Of a stretch of 64,000 bases of DNA, positions 24,304 through 43,462 are shown one piece after another (position 1 is the first letter of the stretch; each line of letters starts with the position of its first letter). A program made the position numbers and the translations under genes. The stretch is from Amoebidium appalachense (taxonomy: Eukaryota; Ichthyosporea): NCBI GenBank assembly GCA_963693365.1, contig CAVNZM010000013.1:6324001-6388000 (forward strand), in the 5' to 3' direction. The notes beneath the pieces are model-generated. The model had not been told where the DNA came from, ran no database searches, and worked only from the letters and a program-made list of their open reading frames with translations.

Positions 24304-26610
24304 TTACCAGGGTTGGGGGTACATCGCGCCCGTGAATGTGGGACGAGCAAGAATGTACAGATCACTCACAACACCGCCAGAGGTAACCTTCATAGGCCCC
24401 ATACACTTAAAGACACCCCCAGTTTGCTTCTGTACCCCAGGCACCTGCGTACTGCAGGCTGCATCCATACATGGTGTGTACACCATGTCCGAACCTGCCG
24501 TCCCGTTAAAGGTATCCAGCGACACAGACACACGTGGAGGCATGGTCGTTCCGGGCCACGCCATGCAATTCTGCGTAAATGGGTTGCCTCCTTTAGCAAT
24601 AAGAGTGCAGGTGCCCGCTTTAAGTGTCGTTGGCGCGCACGTGTCGCCGGTGTGCATGCATGCCTCATAGTACCAACCGGCGGGGAGATCGTCCGAGCGA
24701 ATAGGAACAAGCCGATGGAACGTTTGCGAATAGGAATTGTCCATTGAGTGGCGCCAAACGTCGCTCGACCAATCAGAATAGGTGTCAGGGAAGTTGCCGT
24801 TCATGCACCTGTTCTCAAGCATCCCCACGAGCCCGTATTGGTCCCCTCCCCAGTTGGTGCTTTCGGGGGTCCTGGGGTCGTCCTGCCACAATCTGTGGTT
24901 AAAGGGACGGGTGGCATGTCAGCAGCAGTTCCAAGTTACCATATTCAGGCTCCGTAAACACGTAGCAATTCTTCACATAAGATCGTGTCTAACCGAGTCC
25001 CCAGAGCGAGGCTCCCCCCCCCCCCCCCCCCCTCCCCCTCCCCCCCTCTCCCCCTTCACTCTCCCTGCTCTCTCCCCTCCCCCTACCCTTCCCTGCCTGC
25101 TCGCCCCGTACCCCCCCCCCCCCCCCCTTCCCCCCTACTCCCCCCCATCCCCTTGGATCACCATCTCTCGCTCAAATTCCCAATCCCCCCCCCCCCCCCC
25201 CCCCTCCCCTCCCCCCCCCCCCCCCCCCCCTTTACCCCCTCGGGAAAACACTAGCCGTTTTGATTTTACATATCGACAAACCAGCAAATATCCCCAAATG
25301 ATGTGAAGGTCGAGGACACATTACATACCCCATATGCGCTAGCCAATCATAACTGCTTGCATGTGACCAAATATGGACATATCATCGTACCTGTGAACAA
25401 GACCCCAATGGCGCCACGTCTCGCAATACATATCGACAAAGCACGTGGTCCCGCTGGGGGGGATACCCGGAACCGGGTCACCGTAGTAGGTGAACCGGAG
25501 CTTGTTGATTGCGTCGAGTTTCGAGGTGTCCGTATTTGGCTCCCCCCGGAATTTCAGCTGCCGCGGTTCACCGTACGTGTAAAGGTAGATGTTGCGGCCG
25601 CTACGGAGCTCATTCAATGCGTTTTGGGCCGAGGGGCTGAACGAGTTGAGTTCAAGGTCGTACATGAGGTGGAGGGCGGCGACAGAGGCAATGGCACCGC
25701 CACGCGAATGCCCCGTGATGAACACTTTTGTTGTTGGCGGGGAGGTTTGCAGCTCCTTGAGAAACGCTGTGTACAGGGGGGAGTGCTCGTACGTGCACTT
25801 GCTGAAAACAAGGTAGCTGGTGGTGCACGTCTTTTTTATGCGCAGCTTGTTGAACCCACCGAGGAACCCGCTGTGTACCCTTGGGTGTATTTGTGTCCCG
25901 TTCTGACCAACACCCGAAACGAGCGGTGAAGATCCGATGTTCCCATTGGATAGCCAGTCCTTGGTATCATCAGTGCCCCTGAACGCAAGCACAAGGTTGC
26001 CGTCGGCAGAGCGTGCCAGGAGCCCGTAGTCTGACCCGGCCTCCAGAGCGGAAGAGTGAATGACTTTCCACCCCGTAGGCCACGACTTGTCACTGGATGG
26101 ATTTGAGTTGTACACGGCAGTGGAGATGTAGGACATCTGCAGTGCCAGAGCACGGTCGAAGGTCACAGGCGCACACACTTTGCCCTTTTCCGGAACCATG
26201 CGTGCAGTGGGAATCACATCGTTGACGGAAGGGGCCACAGAACGTGACGCCTTTGACTGGGAGGGAGAAGCGAAGCGGCCCTGGCACCAGCGGTCATAGT
26301 TTGGGTTTTGCAGTTTCTGCGGGTCGTGGCGGCAGTTCAGCCAGTCTGCCTCGAAGTCGCTGTCTGGTTTAAAAGAGGACTCAAAACCGGACGTTGGTTT
26401 CCACCCGCGGTTGAGCCATGGGCGGCTTGTTGAGGGGCGGCCGGCGGCGGCGGGAGCGGCGGCGGCGGCGGCGGCTGGTGCATCGGCGGCAGAGGGCGTG
26501 TCGAAGGAAAAGTCTTGGGGAAGGGGTGAAAAGGTGCTTTGGGCCCCGGCTTGCTCATAAGCCAAAAGCAGAAGCACCGCCAGGCGGACAGGTCGAGAAA
26601 CAAAATCCAT
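24304..26610 (-). CDS. Secreted class 3 lipase with Cys-rich C-terminal extension
   Basis: Two minus-strand exons, 26610-25391 and 24892-24304, join in phase (CACAG|GTACG donor, CCACAG acceptor) to give 602 residues. Lipases of this class hydrolyse ester bonds of acylglycerols with a Ser-Asp-His triad. Residues 1-24 are a signal peptide (RLAVLLLLAYEQAGA), so the enzyme is probably exported. An Ala/Pro-rich linker covers ~41-58. The domain shows LVLAFRGTDD (oxyanion region, ~207-215), GHSRGG with nucleophile Ser302, YYGDPVP with Asp378, and WGLVHR with His406, which is the last complete codon but one before the intron. The second exon adds 195 residues with at least nine cysteines and no recognised domain. 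The ATG at 26610 is chosen because it opens the signal peptide and has a TATA box upstream. The stop could be bypassed by an alternative donor (CCTG|GTAACT). Confidence 0.9.
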
Positions 26611-26717
26611 ATTTTCTTAGCTGTGGGCTGGTGTCGTGGTGCCACGGCGATGTTTCAAAGACAAGACGGCCAAGCTGTACTAGCCGTTGTTGTTGTCGAA
26701 AATGCGAGAGAGGGCAG

Positions 26718-26727
26718 CTTTATATAC
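26718..26727 (-). promoter_or_regulatory. TATA box of the lipase gene
   Basis: Minus strand reads GTATATAAAG about 110 nt upstream of the lipase ATG. CCAAT motifs lie further out near 26771 and 26910. Confidence 0.65.
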
Positions 26728-27737
26728 GCGTTGGTGCGTCCCTCTGGTATGCAACGTTTTTGGTTTTTAGCCAATCATATATCTTTATCGAAAATCGATA
26801 ATATCGAAAATTGTGCAATTTTTTGCGAGAATCGGCGAATGAAAAGCGCGCTTTCCAATTCCGGGTGGCATGAGATGATTGGTTTAGCGCTGTAAGCCAC
26901 GGTGGCCACCAATCAGATCATCCGGATTCCAGGGCGGGATTTTTGAAGGTAGATTATTGACTTCTAAGGAAACAGGTTGTGCTTCTTCATTTTTGTTTTA
27001 CATCGACATAAATGTTTCAGGCTGTCTCACACACTCTTACTGATGTCGTCTATATTTCTGTGACAAAGCAGTTACAAAACTTCGTATAACGTCCAAGTCG
27101 GTCGACAATTTATCCGAATCAAGACTGCGATCGGGACTCTAGAGTTTTGATTGGTCAACGGCTCATCGAATCTAGATCGGATCATGACTACACAGGAGTA
27201 CACACGCGTCTCGTAGGCGACGAACATCCATTCAACGTTCTTCATCTAGCATAAATGGTTTGTGTACTGCAACATTGCCCCTCTTGTTGCCCCAGCTGCA
27301 TATCCCAGCGTGGTCGGAGGATCCTTTTCCAAAGGCGTCAAGTTCCTTTTATATCCCTGGCATACAGCAGAGCCGCGCGCATGCATAATACATATCGACA
27401 TATAACCCCCCCCCCCCCCCCCCTTCGACATAATAAATCGACATATTAAATTTTCAAGAAGACTGGTGGTCATATGTGTGTAGCTATGACTTGCGTGGAT
27501 ATCCAGGAAGAATGCTTCCTAAAAGATAGCGTCCTCCTCAGTATGCTGCTGCTGCGATATGGGAACACTAAGATATCTTTGACCTGCATTCAAGTTCAAG
27601 TTACCTGCAAGCTAATTAGATGTTCCGAACCGGACCACAACCTTCCCCGTTTCAAAAGAGTTCGTGCCCCAATATCAATCAAATTCATACTTCTATCTCC
27701 TATTCAGTATTGGTAGTACCAGAAGGCCAGTCACCCC

Positions 27738-27770
<33 letters not shown>

Positions 27771-28083
27771 AAGGGATTGATGGATGTGTCGATAGTTCTA
27801 GAACCAATCGAACTTCAATGATCCTGCTGATGATGTCGATCAAGCCTGTACATAGCATATGATGGGGATCCGGAGGGGGGCGGGGACGATGTCATTATCC
27901 ACACTAGCTCTTTAACAGTTCTAACTCAGTTCATCATTATGGCCAACACAGTACCTCCCTTCCCCCCTCTCCCCCCCCCTTCCCCCCGGATCTCCCCCTC
28001 CCCTCCCCCTTCTCCTCACACACACACACACACACTCTCTCTCTCTCTCTCCCCCCCCCCCCCCCCTCCCTCCCTCCCTCCCT

Positions 28084-28166
<83 letters not shown>

Positions 28167-28501
28167 AAACACCCACCGTGACTTCTTATACACATACATG
28201 GGCTGTGTTTGATAACAGGGTGTAGGATGTGTTGGCGGAGGAGGGGAGGGGGAGGGAAGGGGGTGCGGGAGGGGGAAGGGGGGAGAGTGGAGGGGCGAGA
28301 TGGCGATCAATACCGACATCGATATCACCGAAGAGGGACATCGGACAAAGGGGACAATTGGCCAGGCCTGCTGTCTCCCTCTCCGTCTCCCTTTCTCCCC
28401 CCCCCCCCCCCCCCCCCACCCCCCCCCCCCCCTCTCTCTCTCGTACACACCATTCCCCCCTCTCTCTCTCTTTCTCTCCCCCCCTCCCCCCCCCCTCTCT
28501 T

Positions 28502-28743
<242 letters not shown>

Positions 28744-28959
28744 CCCCCCCCCCCCCCCCCCCCTCCCCCTCCCCCCCCCCCCCCCCCCCCCCCCCCCTCG
28801 GTCTCTTCTTCTCTCTCCCCATCCGTCTCTCTCGTGCTTCATTTCTCAAAATTTTTTACTAAGGTCTTTGTCATTGTTATAATATTACTATTTACTATTC
28901 GGAGTGCAATATTATTCTTTTTTGTGGGGTGAGGGCCGGGGGGGGGAGAGGGGGGGATG

Positions 28960-29014
28960 GTTAGAATGCGTAGAGTACGAAGTGCGCATTCATAACGGAC
29001 AACACAATGCCGAG
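28960..29014 (-). repeat. Poly-C repeat tail fragment, reverse
   Basis: Reads TTAGAATGCG...TACGAAGTGCGCATTCATAACGGA next to a G-run, matching in reverse the TCCGTT...TGTACTTCGTA...CGCATTCAAA tail of the dispersed repeat family. Confidence 0.55.
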
Positions 29015-29251
29015 TGAGGCTTCGACTAATGAGTTATCTTTACATCTAAGGAGTAGCAAGGATGCATATGCTTATGGCCCATTCAAAAAGGTATGGGAAA
29101 TGTGGGGTCCCTATTGGTGGTCGCTGAGAGCTTATGGCAGCTTAAAAGTTTGACACCAACCTAATTTAAGGCCCCCCGTTTTAAGGAAACAGGGGATTTG
29201 GCTCAGTGAGACTGTTGAATGGCGTGTTCTGAAAAGGGGAGAGGTGTGTGT

Positions 29252-29305
<54 letters not shown>

Positions 29306-29329
29306 GTGGTGGTGGTGAAGGCTGTGTGT

Positions 29330-29376
<47 letters not shown>

Positions 29377-29378
<2 letters not shown>

Positions 29379-29511
29379 GTTAAAGAGTGCTAATACACGA
29401 CGGAGAACACAATGCAGATTCTGCAAGGACACCCAGCATATATGCATCACAATCATGAGCCACAAGCCCATCCTCAGGTGGGGAAGCCAAGTCATCCACA
29501 GTACCCGAGTG
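29377..29511 (-). repeat. Poly-C-tailed dispersed repeat, reverse copy
   Basis: The reverse complement reads CTCGGGTACTGTGGATGACTT, then CCTGAGGATGGGCT, then GCATTGTGTTCTCCGT, in the same order as the full copies at 50447 and 61728. It abuts a G-run (29343-29376), the complement of a C tail. Confidence 0.75.
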
Positions 29512-29530
29512 TGGGTGTGTGTGTGTGTGA

Positions 29531-29573
<43 letters not shown>

Positions 29574-29686
29574 TGTGTAATTTTTTTCCTTTTTGGAGGG
29601 GGGGGGGGGAGGGGGAGGGGGAGGCGGAGGGGAAGGGGGGAGCATTCATTCAAGCATTACCAAAAACAAAAATCACGTTTGTGCAG

Positions 29687-29945
29687 GCATCAACGGAAAA
29701 CCATGCCATCAAATTGGTGAGATGTGCAGTTTTTCGTGGCTTTTATCAGCTTTTATTGTCGTTTTAGAGGTGAGCCACCAGCCGAAGTGTTGGCACCAGG
29801 CCAACAGGACTTCCACATGATGTGGTATAGGGTGTGCCAGAGAGGAGGATACGTAATATTGGGAGGAGGGCGGGAGTGGAGGGGGGAGGGGGGGGGGGAG
29901 GGGGGGGGGGGGGGGGGGAGGGGGGGGCAAGCAATCTTGTGAAGT

Positions 29946-29977
<32 letters not shown>

Positions 29978-30213
29978 GGGGGGGGGGGGGGGGGGGAGAG
30001 GGGATGGTGGGGAAATTGATATTTGCGACTTTGTTTGTTGTTGTTGTGTGTGAGTGTGTGTGAGTGTGTGTGCATCTGTGGGGGGAGGGGGGGGAGGGGG
30101 GGGATGGTTGGGAAATAGATATTTGCGACTTTGTTTGTTGTTGTTGTGTGTGAGTGTGATTGTGTGTGAGTGTGTGTGCATCTGTGGTGGTGGTGGTGGG
30201 GGTGGTGGCGGCC

Positions 30214-30283
<70 letters not shown>

Positions 30284-30955
30284 GGGGCAGGGAAAGAGGG
30301 TAAAATGATTTACGAAACCATGTGCAGTAATGTTTCAACAAAGTCAAAAGTATCAAACAGGGTGAGCATGCGGGTCTGTTTGAGATTGAATTTTCCCCAT
30401 GATTCCCCCCTTCCCCCTCCACTCCCCCCCTCTCCACACACGCACATACGCCATACGAAACCTTGCAGACACCCCTCCGAACCCATGGGAAAGCCGGGAA
30501 GATGTGAAGAGATGTGTGTATGTGTCATGTGCGTGTGGTGTGTGTGTGTGTGCGTGCACACATCTTTGGAAGAAGAGGTGGAAGAAACACCAGTCACCCA
30601 ATAGGATACATGGTACTTCCTGCGGAAGCCAACATCTATCTACAGGTCTACCCTGCTTCTATTTGGTAGGCCCGATGTAGACGCCCAATTGCGCCCCCCC
30701 CCCCCCCCCCCCCCCACCCTCTCCCCCATACACACACACACACCCGAATGAGGCAACAGCCACTACTCCCCCCCCCCCCCCCCTCCCCCTCCCCCGGAGG
30801 GCCTACAACGGCGTCAGTACCTCGTGGTTCTATAGAGCTCTGTACCTTCTTCCTGTATGGCAATATACAAACTTATGTCCCAACCCCCGTCCTTTGTACC
30901 AACACACTCCCTGTGCCCAAGGAGTCCAGGGAAGGAGGGAGAGTGATGGGGATTT
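29687..30955 (+). CDS. Exon-like pieces of an unrecognised plus-strand gene
   Basis: Candidate exons: 29687-29716 and 29770-29824, which join in phase to read INGKPCHQIGEPPAEVLAPG, then QQDFHMMW, before a GTATAG donor. A segment at about 30603-30660 reads GYMVLPAEANIYLQVYPASI before a G|GTAGGC donor, or an alternative frame. A segment from about 30831 reads TSWFYRALYLLPVWQYTNLC and runs to a GT array. Intron phases between the second and third pieces do not agree in the obvious reading. No family was recognised. The segments look more protein-like than their surroundings, but the model is incomplete and may be wrong. Confidence 0.3.
30003..30187. repeat. Tandem duplication (~100-bp period)
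   Basis: The block starting GATGGT(G/T)GGGAAAT(T/A)GATA and continuing through TTTGCGACTTTGTTTGTTG to GCATCTGTGG occurs at 30003-30083 and again at 30103-30187 with few differences. It lies between candidate exons of the unknown gene. Confidence 0.9.
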
Positions 30956-31190
30956 GTGTGTGTGTATGTGTGTGTGTGTGCGTGTGTGTGTGGGGGGGAG
31001 GGGGGAGGAGGGAAGGAGGAATGGTAACAGAATTATAACCAGAGTTGCTACTCAGGCACAGTGCACTCACCTAATAGTTTTGCCGCTCGTCACTTTTACC
31101 ATTTGGACTCATAGTTCCGAAAACTGACGATTATGTAGGTTCGTGTCGTGTTTGCCTTGGAGTAAGGTTCAGCCACCAAATCAGTGCAGC

Positions 31191-31225
31191 CAAGGCCTCC
31201 TAAATAGCACATTTAGGAGGCCTTG
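31191..31225. repeat. Perfect hairpin, family 1, second copy
   Basis: Two perfect 15-bp arms (CAAGGCCTCCTAAAT and its complement) around the loop AGCAC. The core AGGCCTCCTAAAT is identical to the hairpin at 11507-11541. Flanks (TGCAGC and TGCAAGC) are only loosely alike. Confidence 0.8.
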
Positions 31226-31266
31226 ATGCAAGCCAACTCGATGATAACTGCGCCTACGTCATAAAT

Positions 31267-31296
31267 ATCGTGACGTCAAATGTGTGACGTCACGAT
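31267..31296. promoter_or_regulatory. Double CRE palindrome (TGACGTCA x2)
   Basis: Two TGACGTCA sites (31271-31278 and 31285-31292) form a larger inverted repeat with perfect 12-bp arms, ATCGTGACGTCA and its complement. TGACGTCA is the classic CREB/ATF half-site pair. The element lies about 280 bp before the first unit of the tandem repeat, so it might drive a transcript through it. Confidence 0.5.
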
Positions 31297-31568
31297 GCGA
31301 AAATGCCAACATGACAGTGAGTGCATGTGGGTGGGTGTTCCCCCTCCGGCCGTGGATGGCCCTTGGGTGTGCACAGCTGCACGTGCAGTTCAGCAAGTGT
31401 GATTCGGAGGCAAAAATGGATACACCCTGCGCCTTGCAGTCGGCACGAGCACCTCCCTGAATTCCGGGGTGGCAGTGGTGGTGTATGTATGCCATGTGTG
31501 TGTCTGTAGTGGAGGGGGAGGGAGGGAGGAAAGGGGGGGGGGGGGGAATGGGTTGATGTGGGAGGGAA

Positions 31569-33480
31569 AGTAGGGGTTAGCAAACCTGCACCAGTACCCG
31601 AAACAGCAACACAAAAACAAAAGCTGCAGGTGCAGAGTGAAGCGGATCGACCCCCAGCGTCAGGCACCACCACCCTCCCACCAACCGAAAAAGATGTGAC
31701 GTAAAGTGCAGCAGAGATCCGTCGACCAACGGCCAGGCACTACTGCACCCACGTAGACCCACACGAGTGCAGGTAGAAGGAAAGAGAAAAGGTACCACGA
31801 CATGAGGGTTCGGGTGGCTACTAGGGCATGAAAAGAAAATGCGGCGCGCCGAGACAACAGCCTCCCGGACAGCGTCCAGGCACTGTATGCTTGACACACC
31901 ACAAAAAGTTTGGCACAACAAAGATTAGAACGACCTCGACTAAAGCGTCAGGCGCTGCAAAGTTGCCCGAGAGACCCTGCCACAGGCAAGGCAGAAGGAA
32001 GAAGGAAAAGGAAGTAAAGGGCATGGGTGAGTGGAACACAAACTTGGGTAGCGTGAAAGGTAGCTAACCCTACCTAAATTTATCAGACCTCGGCATACGA
32101 CATGGAAGTTACAGCCGGGCCACATCCGGTGACAGACAGGCACGCCTCAGACTGTCCCCACAGCAAAACTACACATTCCACCGGAAGATGTCAATGACAG
32201 CCTGTGGCAGCTCGTTGGAGAGGGGCGAGGTGGAGGGAATAGGGGTTAGCAAACCTACACATGTACCCAACACGAAAACAAAAGTTGCTGGCGCAGAAAG
32301 CAGCGGATCATCCCCCGACTAAAGCATCAGGCACCATTACCCTCAGCACCAACAGCAAAACATATAGCGTAAAGTGCAGCAGATCATCCCCCGAGTAAGC
32401 ATCAGGCACTACTGCACCCACGCAGGCCCACACAACGAGTGCGGGCAGAAAGAAGGAGAGAAAGAACCGAGACAAGGAGGGTAGCTATGGTGGCGAAGAG
32501 AGAAGTGGCGCGCCTACAACAGATCATCCCCCGACTAAAGCGTCAGGCACTGTATGCAGACACACCACAGAAACAAGTTTTCATGGGACAGCCACGACAG
32601 ATCATCCCCCGACTAAAGCATCAGGCACTGCCGTGTTGCCCAAGGGACCCTGCCACGAAGCAAGGCAGAAGGAAGAAGGAAAAGGAAGTAAAGGGTAGAG
32701 GTGATTACTTGGGTAACATAAAAGGTAGCTAACCCTACCTAAGTTATCAGACCTCGGCATGCGCCGTTGATGTTGTAGGTCAGTATAGGCCACACCATAC
32801 ACCATGCAGTTGCCCGAGAACCTCTCTGAAATTGTGCTTCAAGCACCTGTGGGTTTGTGTGTGTGTGTGTGTTTGTGTTTGTGTTTGTGTGTGTGTGTGT
32901 GTGAGTGAGTGTGTGTGTGTTTTCGGCAGGGGAGAGGGGGGGGGGGGGGGGGTAGTAGGGGTTAGCAAACCTACACCTATACCCAAATCATAAACACAAA
33001 ACAAACGGATGCTGGCGCAGCGGGAGCCCGACAATAGAGTCAGGCACCACTACACTCTGCACCAACCGAAAAAGATGTGACGTAAAGTGCAGCAGAGATC
33101 CTTCGACCAACGGCCAGGCACTACGGCACCCACGTAGACCCACACGAGTGCAGGTAGAGGGAAAGAGAAAAGGTACCACGACATGGAGGGTTCAGGTGGC
33201 TACTAGGGCATGAAAAGAAAATGCAGGGCGCCGAGACAACAGCCTCCCGGACAGCGTCCAGGCACTGTATGCTTGACGCACCACAAAAAGTTTGTCACAA
33301 CAAAGATCAGAACGACCTCGACTAAAGCGTCAGGCGCTGCAATGTTGCCCGAGAGACCCTGCCACAGGCAAAAGGCAGAAGGAAGAAGGAAAAGGAAGTA
33401 AAGGTACTACGTATACTGGGGGTGGGCGGAAAAACATGCAACGACTTGGGAGTAGTGTGGTTAGCCAACCCTACCTGAGC
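31569..33480. repeat. Three-unit ~0.7-kb tandem repeat with nested sub-repeats
   Basis: Three related units begin with TAGGGGTTAGCAAACCT at about 31572, 32239 and 32957 (spacing ~670 and ~720 bp). Each continues through GACGTAAAGTGCAGCAGA-like sequence, a GGCACTGTATGC block and GGCAGAAGGAAGAAGGAAAA, and ends near a block resembling TAGCTAACCCTACCT. Within each unit a short motif (AAAGCGTCAGGCACTG and variants) recurs several times. The first and third units are closest to each other. No convincing protein is encoded on either strand. It could be a non-coding transcript or a satellite-like insertion. Confidence 0.85.
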
Positions 33481-34056
33481 GTAGGCCACATCATCTTGGC
33501 GGACACTGGAACCTCACGAGCCGCCCCCTCGGCAGAAGACATAGTTGTAGGCCCCATTACAGAAGAAGAGGGCTTGGTGGCCGCGGACAGCAGTGGTTGG
33601 CAGTTGCACGCGGGTGTTGCACTTCTGTTCTGGTCTGCAGCACTGCTAGGATTTTAGGAGCCATGAAATGCAATTGAAGGCCGGATACGATTTACGATTG
33701 GCTAGTGAGCTTGTTTGCGCAACGTGGAAACCAATCAGCAAAGGGATGTACGTCATTGGCCACCATAGCGCGCCAAAAGCAACAAACTGAGCAGTGACGT
33801 AACCGGTATGAAGATGGCAACAGCAACATGTGTTTTAGACGTGCTATAGGTCAGAACGCATCTATTTGATCATTAGGTTGACATGCCTATATAAGTTACT
33901 AGCAGTGGGTTATTAGAAAGCTGTGTTTGGACATATATATGTTGGGCAAATAGAAGTTGAGATGGAAAGGGAGAGGAGGGCTTTCGAAAGCACCAAACCT
34001 TGGTGACAAACGGGGTCACGGTGGTAGCGGCTTTCCCCCTCCCCTCCCCCTCCCCC

Positions 34057-34087
<31 letters not shown>

Positions 34088-34660
34088 AAGAAAAAACCCT
34101 CACCTACCCATCCACCTCTCGAGCCTCCTCCATTCCGTGAACTGTAGCGTAACGACGACATAGTATTGTGGGAATCGTGCACGTGTACGTGGGTCTCCTT
34201 CCACCCCCTTCCCTATCGTGCACCTGTCCAAGCGTGCACGCCGGGGAAACCCTTTTGGGCGTGTGTGTGCCATTGCGTGTGTGTGTGCATACGGTAGCTC
34301 CGGTCTGCTATGTACTCTGTTCCCTATTTGTTTTGCAATATGGGCAAATGCAAGTTGTCCTTGGTTCCACAAGGTATTTGTTTGTGTGTGCGTGTTGAAC
34401 ATTGGGTTTGCTTTCCTCGCCGCAGCGAGCGCATGCACGTGTCTGCCTACCACAGTGTCACGTACTCGTGCGTGCAATGTGTGTCTCTCTCTGTGTGTGC
34501 GCCGGCCGTTTCAGTGGTGGTGTGTGTGTGTGTGTGTGTGTCGCGCGCGTGTGTGGGTGTGTGTGAGTGGGCATTGCTTTAGCACGATTGGTTAGGGATT
34601 GTGTGCCGGTGTGTGTGTAACTGCGGCAGTGATATTCTTTGTGTTTGTATGCAGAGAGAG
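33481..34660. other. Intergenic, no gene recognised
   Basis: Mostly unique sequence with CCAATCA motifs (33730) and TGATTGG-like motifs, a C/A run (34050-34090) and GT-rich patches. No coding family was recognised. Confidence 0.5.
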
Positions 34661-34671
34661 GGGGAGCAAAA

Positions 34672-34673
34672 GG

Positions 34674-34706
<33 letters not shown>

Positions 34707-34716
34707 AGGGAGAGAG

Positions 34717-34793
<77 letters not shown>

Positions 34794-34966
34794 TGAGGGA
34801 GAGGGAGAGAGGGAGGGAGAGGGGGAGGGATAGAGAGACAGAGGGGAGGGGAGAGAGAGAGGGAGAGGGGGGGGGGGAGAGAGAGAGAGAGGGGGGGGAG
34901 GAGAGAGAGAGAGAAAGGAGAAAGAGAAAGAGAGAGAGATTCTGAGAGCGAGCGAGAGAGAGAGAG

Positions 34967-35011
<45 letters not shown>

Positions 35012-35014
35012 AAG

Positions 35015-35094
<80 letters not shown>
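34672..35094. repeat. Interrupted (GA)n array
   Basis: About 420 bp of GA-rich repeat with pure stretches at 34721-34789 and 35019-35092 and G-rich interruptions, followed by degenerate GAGA sequence to 35215. Confidence 0.95.
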
Positions 35095-35096
<2 letters not shown>

Positions 35097-35421
35097 GAGA
35101 GGGATAGGGGGAGAGACTCCGAGAGAGGAATAGAGGAATCTTTTAGAGAAATCATGAATTGACCTCTACATAGCTCGGAGTCTCCGGAGAGAGTAGAGAC
35201 TCGAGAGAGAGAGCCTCTAATGAAGCTTGGCTGAGCTCACCAGTGAGTCATATTAGGGTAGTAAACAATGTGTTTAGGCTGAGCTTTGGGTACCTGGCGG
35301 CTGGCACTACCTGCTTTGGGTAACCTTTTATGGTCATGTGCGTATTGCTTTGTTCATTGGCTACGCACGCATCCATCGGAATGTCATTCAAAACCGCGTT
35401 GGCCACAGTTTACAGTGATAA

Positions 35422-35470
35422 GAGTCCTGACCACGGCCTCTAGAGTCTCTAGATGGCCGTGAGTCCTGAC
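35422..35470. repeat. Hairpin, family 2, with 10-bp flanking duplication
   Basis: The imperfect hairpin CACGGCCTCTAGAG/TCTCTAGATGGCCGTG (35432-35461; one base missing in the left arm) is related to the perfect one at 12376-12411. GAGTCCTGAC flanks it at 35422-35431 and 35461-35470, like a target-site duplication. It lies ~80 bp upstream of the asparaginase start. Confidence 0.7.
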
Positions 35471-35549
35471 TGAGGCTTGCACACAGCAGCACACACCCGA
35501 CTCACCCAAGTGTCGCGTGCACACACTTGCACCATCGTTAGTGCAGTGC

Positions 35550-41940
<6,391 letters not shown>

Positions 41941-42312
41941 CGGGAGAGGGGGTGTTGGGTGATTGTGGAATGTGCTGCACACGTGGGGAGAGATGGCAGA
42001 TTGTGAAAATGTCGATGGCATATCATCCCAATTCCGATTAGCTACCTTATTACGCCTAAGCACTTAACTATGATAAAGTACCTCTGGGTGGTGTATAACC
42101 TCGATTGACCATCTAATGATATAGTCCAGATCACTCACACTAGTGAATTGCCCGATTAGCCGCCCAATAACGATTAAGAAAAAATTAACCATCCAAGTGA
42201 CGGTCTTGGATTTCACTGAATATGCAGAGCATTTGTAGCAAATGTTCGTTAGTTCTTGTCCTTTTTTTTTTTTTTTTTTTTTTGTTCCACCTTAGGCTTT
42301 TTGTCATGCTTG

Positions 42313-42378
<66 letters not shown>

Positions 42379-42905
42379 TGACGAATAGGGGTGAAATCAG
42401 AGCGTTTTTTTCTGGACAAGCTGTAATCTTTAAAGCGGTGCTGGCATGCCGTGGAAAGATAAAAACAAAACAAAAAACCAAAAAAACCTGCAGTGAATGC
42501 AATAATGATTTGGCAGCAAGCATTTTATTCAAGTTCCCGTCGTCTATTCTCGCCACCTTTACCTTCGTATTGTTTTCTTTGAGGCGCCTTTAGAAATTTT
42601 CGTTTCATTTTTTCTCCTTTGTTTCCTTTTCGAATTCCGGCGCCTCACTGGCGTGACTCCTACCTACAGCTCTTACCGTAAACCTCACCCACCCACACCG
42701 GCACCCCCCCCCCCCCCCCCCCCCCCCCCGCCCGCCGCACCCACCTCCAGCGGGCCACCATGACCACCCACCCACCCAAGAAATTCCGCTACCCCCGGTA
42801 CCGGCGGGCCATTGCCCATCCGATCGGCAGCAGGTGGTGGAGGGTTGGATGGGGTGGGTGTATGTGTGTCTTGAGGGGTTTGGGGGGGCATGTGTGTGAG
42901 TGTGT

Positions 42906-42951
<46 letters not shown>

Positions 42952-43413
42952 AGTTTATCACAGGTGTTCAAAACCTGAATCGGTTATGCAAACCTTTGGG
43001 TCACGTCTTGACTCAGTCTGCAATTATTTATGGTTTTTGGGAAAATTTTATCAGCAATGTCAGCGGGACAGATCATGCGGCGCATGCACGTGTACCAATG
43101 ATCATGAAAAGAAAATTGACGTCCTTAGTGCACACGAGGCCAAATATCGGCATTGTTGACATCCCTAACCCTTTATTTTTATATCTGACGGTCTTTAGGC
43201 AACACCACCTCTAACTGCACAGGAGCGGTACCCACAGAGCTTTAGGCACGGCCCAATCCATTCACCCGTCACATGGAACATACGTTCTATACAGCTGCCC
43301 ATTTCACTCGCGCAGGAGATCTGGGCACACACCATACTAATGCTATGAGGATCATAGTAGCTAACTCACAGTGTCTATGCATATGCTGTCCGTGTAAATG
43401 TGGACTCTGCACT

Positions 43414-43462
<49 letters not shown>

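Noticed and set aside
31828-32067. Basic 79-codon frame in the tandem repeat
   Set aside because: The same frame is broken or altered in the other repeat units, so a conserved protein is unlikely.
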